Source: Eurosta solidaginis
Lineage: Eukaryota; Arthropoda; Insecta; Diptera; Tephritidae
Assembly (NCBI RefSeq): GCF_040869045.1
Contig: NC_090319.1
Location: forward strand, 235,469,832 to 235,533,831
Direction of reading: 5' to 3'
DNA: 64,000 nt
The first letter of the stretch is position 1. Each line of letters begins with the position of its first letter. Shown here piece after piece: positions 55,498-64,000 of this stretch. A model generated the notes under the pieces. The model had not been told where the DNA came from. It searched no databases and worked only from the letters and a program-made list of their open reading frames with translations. Made by a program: the position numbers and the translations under genes.

Positions 55498-57682
55498 TCA
55501 TATGTATGAGCATATACTACTTTGTGGTGATTTTAACACGTATGTACTAAATAAAGACTCACGATGTCTAAAATTAACGGATGATTTGAACTCCATAGGA
55601 CTAGATGTCGTTAACAAATATCCTACGCGATTTTCACCCAATTGTAAACAGTTCCGAAGTGCTCCATTATGATCAATTCTCCCTTGCTGGATTATCTGAC
55701 CATGACATGATGTTTATTTCATATAACATAGCCCTAAGTTGCACAAATAGAACACAGTTCTACTACAGGGATTTTAAAGTAGTAAATCTTTCTGAGCTTG
55801 CATATGAGGCTAGTATTTTGCATTGGAACGGCGTCTGGATCCCTCCTGGTATTAATCAAAAACTTAATTTTTTTGTATCGCAAGTACTTTACTTGTTTGA
55901 TAAATATGTTCCACTAAAGGAAGTCAAAACTGAAAGCAGGAAAATGCCATGGTTCACGAATCAGGTGTTGTGGGCTATTAGAGCACGCAATAAGTTATAT
56001 AGTCGTTGGAAGCGTGACCCTACGGAAAGAGCCTGGGAGTTTTATCGCCAAGCCAGAAATAATGCTACACTGCTAATCAGGGATTCTAAAAGAGAATTTT
56101 ATAAAACGAAGCTTGATACTGATTTGCCGGTTAAAAATCTGTGGCAAAATTTTAGATGCCTAGGTATCGGGGCAAAAATTAATTCAGAATGCGATTTAAA
56201 TTCAGATGATATGAACAATTTCTTTCTACAGTCATGCAAAACAAAAAATTACGGGAATTTTAAGATTGATAAAAATTTACTTCACACACCAGAAAATGCA
56301 TTTCAGTTCAACCCAGTAACAGAGGTATATGTCATGAAAAGTAAGATTGTAATTAAATCGAATGCAGTTGGTGAGGATGGTGTTAGTCTAAGGTTTTTGG
56401 GACTGATAATAAAATACATAGTGCCAACTCTGACTCACATAATTAATTTTTCAGTTACAACTTCAACCTTTCCCGATGCTTGGAAAATAGCAAAAGTCAT
56501 TCCTGTTGCTAAAAAACCGTCGGCTGCTGTCTCAACAGATTATCGTCCCATAAGTATATTGCCAGTCTTGTCAAAAGTCTGGGAGAAATTAGCGGCTGCC
56601 CAAATTACGGAATATCTTAATAAAAACAGGCTCTTGAGCGAATTTCAATCTGGTTACAGAGCCTTCCATAGTTGTAATACTGCCATGCTCAAAATTATTG
56701 AAGATATCCGCCCAGCCTATGACATAGGTAAATTAACTGTGCTGGCGCTTTTGGATTTTTCTAAAGCTTTCGACACAGTGGATCACTATATTCTTTTACT
56801 AAATACTACGGATTCTCTGATAGTTCCGTAAGGTTGCTTGACAATTATCTTAGAGGTCGCTTGCAGAAAGTAGTGGTTGGAACTAATTGCTCGGAGATGA
56901 AACGCCTTGATTCGGGGGTACCACAGGGATCCATTCTCGGTCCAATTCTGTTTTCTGTTTTTATTAATGGTATGACCAATATTTCCCAGAGCGTATCGAT
57001 ACATCTGTATGCTGATGATGCTCAAGTATATCTTTCTCGCCCGATTGGGCTATCAGAGGATCTGGTGTGCTGAATGAATGAAGACCTCCAGCTCATATCT
57101 TTATGGGAAAATGACAATAAATTAAATCTAAATGCTTCTAAGACCAAAGCTATATGTTTGGCTTATTCCCGGCAGGAAGTTACGACATTTCCTACTTTAT
57201 CCTTGCAAGGCATTGCTATCAGTTATGAGTCTGTGGTTACTACCCTTGGATTTAAGTTGAACTCATACCTCGGATGCAAGGACCATGTAAACTATACTTT
57301 AAGCAAAATATACTTCGTACTGAGAAAGTTGTGGCAGACAGCAGATTTAATTCCAATTAATGTGAAACCCCTTTTTGGGGGAATCGTTTTCGGCAATATC
57401 GACAGTGAGTCACAGAAAAAGTTGCAGCTGGCTTTAAACAGCTGCGCTCGATATATATTTTCTAGGCTTAAATTTTATCATATATCAGAGTTTTCCTCCA
57501 AGATACTTAACTGCAGTCTCGTTAGCTTTCTGAATTATAGCAATTTAGGGTTCCTACACGATTTAATCCATAAAAGGCAACCGGAATACCTATTTAGAAA
57601 TTTATGTTTTTCAAAATCAAACAAAACTGGCAACCTTATTTTTCCACGATATAACTCACTATCAAATAACATTAAAAATTAA
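55498..57682 (+). pseudogene. LINE endonuclease C-terminal part and reverse transcriptase
   Basis: After the insertion the endonuclease resumes with CGDFNTYVLNKDS and (next frame) LSDHDMMFI. RT blocks follow: DAWKIAKVIPVAKK, TDYRPISILPVLSKVWEK, FQSGYRAFHSCNTAML, LLDFSKAFDTVDH, then after a frameshift (56831) SGVPQGSILGPILFSVFING and HLYADDAQVYL, and after a stop (57071) the C-terminal domain to 57682. The 408-codon middle frame is the longest intact part. It is damaged and not autonomous. Confidence 0.9.
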
Positions 57683-58194
57683 CGCAATACCAGGCGCTTT
57701 AAATTGGATTTATATGAATTTCTGCAAAATGTACATACATAAAACTTTCTCTTAATTTTTTTTGAATCAGATTCATTCTTTTATTTTTGTTTTTACTAAA
57801 CTAGTCAAAAACCTTCTTGAGCATTCATACAAATATACATACACAGAAGAGTTTATAGTGTTTTGATTGTATTAGTTTTCATAATCTATTTATTTAACAT
57901 AATGTATATTAAAAATAAATTTAGAAATTAAAAATATTGTATTGTTGATGAATATCCGAATTTACGTTAAGAGACAATAGCCACACATGTACAAATTTAT
58001 TAATAAACTTTGAACTTTAAATCTTCACTAGCCGCCAATAGGATTCGCTTTCCGTGGGGATATGGTACACAAAACAAGAAAATTTGCTCTATCAGGGGAT
58101 GGAGCGCTCAGGAGGGGTGACATACCAAACCCAAATTTCCTTTCTCCAATCAAAGATCTTTTGTCGCCATCAGCCCGCGACAGCTCCACTCTTT

Positions 58195-58565
58195 CCTAGT
58201 AAAAAGAAGAACACTCTTTCTTTTTCTCTAACACTACCTATCTCGATACGGTCTGAGATCTCTAACATTCCAGGCTACTTTATCTCTTCCAGTTTCATCA
58301 GCTAAACTATAGGTCCAAGGGGATACTCTCTTATTTGTTACAAAAGGACCTATAAACTTGGCAGCTAACTTTTCTGCACAATAGATTTTTGCATCTGACA
58401 GATCGTAGTTCTTCCTTCAAACCTGCTCTCCTGGCATATGCTGGACATCCCATTTCCTAATATTATATTGGTTCACTAGCTTCGCTACTGCTTAATCCAA
58501 CTTCATATGGATGTTCTTCCTTATCTCCGACAGATTCCTCGCCCTTTCCTCACAGCTTAACTTTT
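58195..58565 (-). pseudogene. Ty3/gypsy integrase C-terminal fragment
   Basis: On the minus strand: KLVNQYNIRKWDVQHMPGEQ, (stop) RKNYDLSDAKIYCAEKLAAK, FIGPFVTNKRVSPWTYSL, VAWNVRDLRPYR. This is the end of a gypsy-type integrase, where a W-R-x-N-Y block and K-F-x-G-P-F module are typical. No LTR was seen next to it. It is a different family from the gypsy copies at 22 and 30 kb. Confidence 0.75.
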
Positions 58566-60187
58566 TAAAACAATTTTTTATCTTCTATTTTTTTTTAGCT
58601 CTTATTTCTCGCTCAGTTCCCTTCACATATGCACAGGTACATAATTCTCAAACTTTTAATGAAATGTTTTAAGTATATATTCAGATTGCATCATGAAATA
58701 AGAAGAATTTCTCAATAAGAGAAATATAGGAAAAAATGCCTACTATGCATTTTTCTTAATCTTTTGGATTTTAATAATAGTTTTTTGTTATTAATATTTT
58801 TTTATTAATGACAAAAAAATTATTATAAATAAAAAAAATAAATAAATTGGTATTAATTGAAAAAATTGCCTTCCCACTCCCACCAATGATCAAGCACAAA
58901 CCGTTCTTAAATTGATACCAAACACTGTTAAATCGACCACAAATCGTTCTTGAAGCGTGGGAACGAAAAATCTTAAATCAAGCCCATGTAGTGCTTGAAA
59001 TGAGCACAGAAGGTTCACACATCAATACCAAACTGATTATAAAATACGAACGGTGTGCTTGGAAAAACTGTTCTTAAAACAAGCCCATCGGTCACGAGTT
59101 AAGAAAAAACGTACTTAACAGACTTTTGTCAACGAATTTTCTTAATTTTGAACTTGTTTCGTTCGTTTTTGACCGATTTTTTCTCTGAGTGAAGATGTAT
59201 TTGTATCTACCAACTAGTTTTGAATTTATCATCCTATATATGAGCATAATATAATTCCGTGTAAATAAGAAGGCTTAGTGGAGCTTTACGCTTATGAAAT
59301 GTATAAAGGCGAAAAGGCGTTGGCTACACCATGGGCACCCGTATTTTGTAGCGGAGGTTGGGAGCCCACATTAGGGTGGTAGAGAGAGGTGAAGTAAGAC
59401 TTGGTCCTCGTCATTGAAATTGTTAGTTTTCGTACGAAAAAAACAAGAGCACAAACAGCTGGAAGGTTTACTAGAGTCTAACCCTGCCAGATAGCCCGCT
59501 TAAGCTCAGATATGGATAGTCCCCAGAATGAGTATGTAGGCTAACTTAATTATTGAAAATATTTGTTTAACAACAGTTAAGGTAATTCTTATAAACGAGC
59601 TGACTAAGACAGTATAAGCTAGAACGGGTAACTAAATATCTTGAGAAGATTTCTGAAATCGCTTATAAAGCCTACATTTAATATTATTGGGTCTAACAAG
59701 TTAAAGGCTACTTTTGGTGTACTTGATGTAATGCCTTCATAACAGCAGAAGCACATGTATCAAATAATCCATCAAGCGCAATATAAGAAGTACATATGTA
59801 TGTATTTCGACATCAGTAAGTAGCCTAGGCGGCTAATGATGTTTTAGGTTTAGCCTGTTCTACTCCATCGATAAAACCTACGGTTAGTACCTTTATGAGT
59901 TGTGGTATCATTGGGCGCTTTCAGCGAACACTATTTTTGTTGATAGGTTGCAAACATGTTTCCTTCAGTGGAGTGATAAAGAGTTTGTTCTCTACACGGC
60001 GAGTTTAGCAAACTGCCAAAATAAATTATTATCCTTAAATTTCACTATAATGTTAAGAGGGAAAATTGTATTCATAGCCAACAATTTAATGTGTCGAAGA
60101 ACTGTCAGATATCCACATTTGAGCGAATGTTGCGAAAAAAGTTATGCTTAGTAATTTCACGTAAAATCCCGACCCTTGTGAGGATTA
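58566..60187. other. No supported gene
   Basis: AT-rich sequence; the frame at 59900-60151 has no domain. Around 58920-59110 there are scattered repeats (CGTTCTTAAA, CAAGCCCAT) that hint at an old inverted-repeat element, but I could not define its ends. Confidence 0.45.
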
Positions 60188-62734
60188 ACAAGTAAGGAAG
60201 GTTAAGTTCGGGTGTAACCGAACATTACATACTCAGTTGAGAGCTATGGTGACAACATAAGGGAAAATAACCATGTAGGAAAATGAACCGAGGGTAACCC
60301 TGGAATGTGTTTGTATGACATGCGTATCAAATGAAAGGTATTAAAGAGTATTTTATGAGGGAGTGGGCCATAGTTTTATAGGTTGACGCCATTTAGGGAT
60401 ATAGCCATAAAGGTGGATCAGGGTTGACTCTAGAATGCGTTTGTACGATATGGGTATCAAATTAGAGGTGTTAATGAGTATTTTAAAAGGGAGTAATCCT
60501 TAGTTCCATAGGTGGACGCCGTTTCGAAATATTGCCATAAAGGTGGACCAGGGGTGACTCTAGAAGGTGTTTGTACGATATGGGTATCAAATTAAAGTTA
60601 ATAATGAGGGTTTTAAAAGGGAGTGGTGTTTGTTGTATAGGTGGTCGAATTTTCGAAATATCGCCATAAAGGTGGACCAGGGGTGACTCTAGAATTTGTT
60701 TGTACAATATGGGTATCAAAAGAAAGGTGTTAATGAGTATTTTAAAAGGGAGTAATCCTTAGTTCCATAGGTGGACGCCGTTTCGAGATATCGCCATAAA
60801 GGTGGGCAAGGGGTGACTCTAGAATTCGTTTGTGCAATATGGGTATCAAACGAAAGGAGTTAATGAGTATTTTAGAAGGGAGTGGGCCATAGTTCTATAG
60901 GTGGACGCCTTTTCGAGGTATCGCAATAAAGGTGGACCAGGGGTGACTCTAGACTTTGTTAGTACGATATGGGTATCAAATGAAAGTTGTTAATGAGTAT
61001 TTTAAAAGGGAGTGGGCCTTAGTTCTATAGGTGGACGCCGTTTCGAAATATCGCCATAAAGGTGGACCAGGAGTGACTCTAGAATGTGTTTGTACGATAT
61101 GGGTATCAAATTAAAGGTATTAATGAGGGTTTTAAAAGGGAGTTGTGGTTGTTGTATAGGTGGTCGCATTTTCGAAATATCGCCATAAAGGTGGACCAGG
61201 GGTGACTCTAGAAAAAGGAGTTAATGAGTATTTTAAAAGGGAGTGGGCCTTAGTTCTATAGGTGGACGCCTTTTCGAGATATCGACATAAAGGTGGACCA
61301 GGGGTGACTCTAGAATGTGTTTGTATGATATGGGTATCAAATTAAAGGTATTAATGAGAGTTTTAAAAGGGAGTGGTGGTAGTTGTATATGTGAAGGCGG
61401 TTTCCAGATATCGACCAAAATGTGGACCAGGGTGACCCCGAACATCATCTGTTGGATACCGCTAATTTATTTATATATGTAATACCTGCCAAAATTTTAA
61501 GGGTATTTTATTTCATTTTCTTCTACTTAATATGGTAGGTGTCACAACCATTTTATAAAGTTTTTTCTAAAGTTATATTTCGCTTCAATAAAACAATCCA
61601 ATTACCTTACCATGTTTCATCAATTTTTTCGTATTTGGTATAGAATTATGGCATTTTTTTCATTTTTCGTAATTTTCGATATCGAAAAAGTGGGCGTGGT
61701 CATAGTCGGATTTCGTTCATTTTTCATACCAAGATAAAGTGAGTTAAAGTAAGCACGTGCACTAAGTTCATTAAAGATATGTCGATTTTTGCTCAAGTTA
61801 TCGTGGTAACGGCCATGCGGAAGGACAGACGAACGACTGTGTATAAAAACTGGGCATGGCATCAACCGATTTCGCCCATTTTCACAGAAAAGAGTTAGCG
61901 TCATAAAATCTATGCCCCTACCAAATTTCAAAAGGATTGGTTAATTTTTGTTCGACTTATGGCGTTAAAAGTATCCTAAACAAATTAAATGAAAAAGGGC
62001 GGAGCCACGCCCATTTTGAAATTTTCTTTTATTTTTGTATTTTGTTGCACTATATCATTAATGGAGTTGAATGTTGACATAATTTACTTATATACTGTAA
62101 AGATATTAATTTTTTTGTTAAAATTTTACTTTAAAAAAATTTTTTTTTTAAAAGTGGGCGTGGTCCTTCTCCGATTTTGCTAATTTTTATTAAGCATACA
62201 TATAGTAACAGAAGTAACGTTCCTGCCAAATTTCATCATGATATCTTCAACGACTGCCAAATTACAGCTTGCAAAACTTCTAAATTACCTTCTTTTAAAA
62301 GTGGGCGGTGCCACGCCCATTGTCCAAAATTTTACTAATTTTCTATTCTGCGTCATAAGTTCAACGCATCTACCAATATTCGTTGCTTTATTTCTCTGTT
62401 GTAATGAATTATCGCAATTTTTCGGTTTTTCGAAATTTTCGATATCGAAAAAGTGGGCGTGGTTACAGTCCGATATCGTTCATTTTAAATAGCGATCTGA
62501 GATGAGTTCTCAGGAACCTACACACCAAATTTCATCGAGATACCTTGAAATTTACTCAAGTTATCGTGTTAACGGACGGACGGACGGACATGGCTCAATC
62601 AAATTTTTTTTCGATCCTGATTATTTTGATATATGGACGTCTATATCTATCTCGATTCCTTTATATATGTACAACAACCGTTATCCAATCAAACTTAATA
62701 TACTCTGTGAGCTCTGCTCAACTGAGTATAAAAA
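60188..62734 (+). repeat. Dispersed repeat R1, copy F
   Basis: Full length, ACAAGTAAGGAAGG to CTCAACTGAGTATAAAA. About nine 130-bp units fill 60300-61440, one of them shortened (61201-61225). The right half closely matches copies A and B. It is non-coding. Confidence 0.87.
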
Positions 62735-64000
62735 TACTCAACGGTGTGTTCAGAAAATTATCAAACTACAACAGTGATCAAAACATGTGTGAATGCGCCC
62801 AAATGTACTTGTGTGCATGAATGTGCATACGAAAAAAAAATAACAAATTTGTCTGCCGTTAATCCGCCATGTTGTTCTCATAGAATTATTTACTGGTGGC
62901 CCTAAAGCAATCATATCGATTCAAAGAAAAAATGGGATGGTATTTTCTCGACTGAGCGAGAAAGGGTATATTCGAATGTGATGGCGTACACATATGTAGT
63001 TGAAAGTGCGAATGGCTCCGAATTCAAGTACAAGCCAATACGTATTGATGTATGTATATGCTTACACCTTGAATGGCCGCTTATTTACTCTATTTTTTTT
63101 ACAAATGTAGTAATCGCATTGCGTTTATGCATATACACACATAAATTCATTCAAAGATTTTGGTGGTGGTTTGAGTCCAGAGTGTTCTGTGTTATATACA
63201 ATGTATATACATATATTTACCCACCAACAAAATTTGCAGCTTATTTAAGGATTATAACATTGGGTCAAAAGGCTTATAATCAGCGCCCTCGCCGCCCCTC
63301 CCCTATGTTGCACAAAAAATATAATTTTATATATTCAAAAATTAATAAACTAATGAAGTCGTAAAATAATTTTTAAATATTTTTACGGTAAGCTCAAAAT
63401 GTTTTATGAGAACCCCCGAATTCTTAATCGTTGGAGTGTAATAATTTTGGTGTGAAAGCCATCATAACGGTGGGAAAGTCATCATACCTCTGCCACCCTT
63501 GTCCTGAAATATAGGAAACATTGCCCTCGTTGCTGAAGGACAACAACAGAGGTAGCTTCGTTCCCCGGCGGGTTGAAAGGCATAGAGGAGGAACATAGTT
63601 TTGTCCGGCAGCTTCATGGCTCTGCGAATGCAGATTTGAATCAACAAAAGAAAACTATGCTGCAAAATAAACATTTATATCCCTTGTATCTTCCAATTTT
63701 TCACATCACAAGAATTGGATCTGGTGTAGTATGATCCAGAGCAACACGAAAGCAGAGTTTGTGATTTCCTTCAAACTCAGGCTCCCGCCTTTGCAGACAT
63801 CGCCGGAGAAGAATGCACACTTCCGAAGGATAAGCCCTTTACTCTGTCCCAACTTCGATCCCCATGCCTGGTGTATAGCACAAATCATGTATTCGTCTGT
63901 AATGTGGAAAAAAATCTGTAATAGCAACTTTTTTTTGTTAACTCCATATTGAAACTGCTCGATTCCTTGGACCTCCGTTTCTTGAGTGTTTTAACCTATT
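62735..64000. other. No supported gene
   Basis: Frames at 62978-63364 (128 codons) and 63462-63952 on both strands show no recognisable domain or signal. The first could be an exon, but nothing in the sequence supports it. I see no repeat family that I recognise here. Confidence 0.4.

Larger units (their letters stand above)
50905..58012 (+). mobile_element. Second LINE, interrupted by the Jockey-type LINE copy 3
   Basis: A plus-strand non-LTR element with endonuclease and RT. Its start is not certain (near 50905, at the edge of the inverted repeat); its 3' end lies near 58012 after AATAAACTTTGAAC. The 12-bp duplication GGCCCAATTTTC at 51434 and 55486 marks the foreign LINE inserted in the endonuclease. 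Confidence 0.8.

Noticed and set aside
62978..63364. 128-codon frame as a host exon
   Set aside because: No domain, no splice context that I could support and no codon pattern; left as unassigned.

Overview
The window reads as transposon-dense, AT-rich chromosomal DNA from a higher fly. A tephritid-like dipteran is my inference, resting on remembered resemblance of the dispersed repeats to fruit-fly genomic repeats; no single-copy host gene is present to confirm it. No rRNA, functional tRNA, CRISPR or bacterial feature was seen. Nearly every coding stretch is part of a mobile element, and most are broken by stops, frameshifts or nested insertions.

Layout. 1-14.2 kb: end of a dispersed repeat (family R1), a possible Helitron end, a GC-rich minisatellite, a reversed LTR fragment, two 5'-truncated copies of one Jockey-type LINE on the minus strand (3.0-4.4 kb decayed, 8.7-10.7 kb with an intact 628-codon ORF), an intron-containing pseudogene of a multicopy arthropod family (6.7-8.5 kb), and tRNA-related SINE remnants. 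14.2-28.7 kb: a stack of insertions. An AT-rich element with long terminal inverted repeats holds a second dispersed repeat (R2). R2 holds a solo LTR and a copia element. The copia integrase is split by a Transib (RAG1-related) transposon, which itself holds an R1 copy and a deleted Ty3/gypsy element. 28.7-36.9 kb: a second gypsy copy, then an LTR bloated by a P-like element, a hAT element and a three-unit array of a small inverted-repeat transposon. 36.9-43.2 kb: Helitron helicase remnant and two R1 copies. 43.2-50.9 kb: a DNA transposon with diverged ~290-bp inverted termini and a decayed DDE-like transposase of a superfamily I cannot name, interrupted by a LINE (itself hit by a 217-bp SINE-like insertion) and by an R1 copy. 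50.9-58.0 kb: a plus-strand LINE interrupted by a near full-length copy of the minus-strand Jockey-type LINE, which carries a 2A-like motif near its N terminus. 58.0-64.0 kb: a gypsy integrase tail, another R1 copy and apparently gene-free DNA.

The genes do not act together as a pathway; what links them is insertion order, which target-site duplications and restored reading frames make readable in many places. The most notable item is the Transib element: its 37-bp perfect termini begin with CACAGTG and one end has a nonamer-like ACAAAAACA after a 24-bp spacer, the layout of a V(D)J recombination signal, and it carries a C-terminal Transib/RAG1-like transposase fragment.
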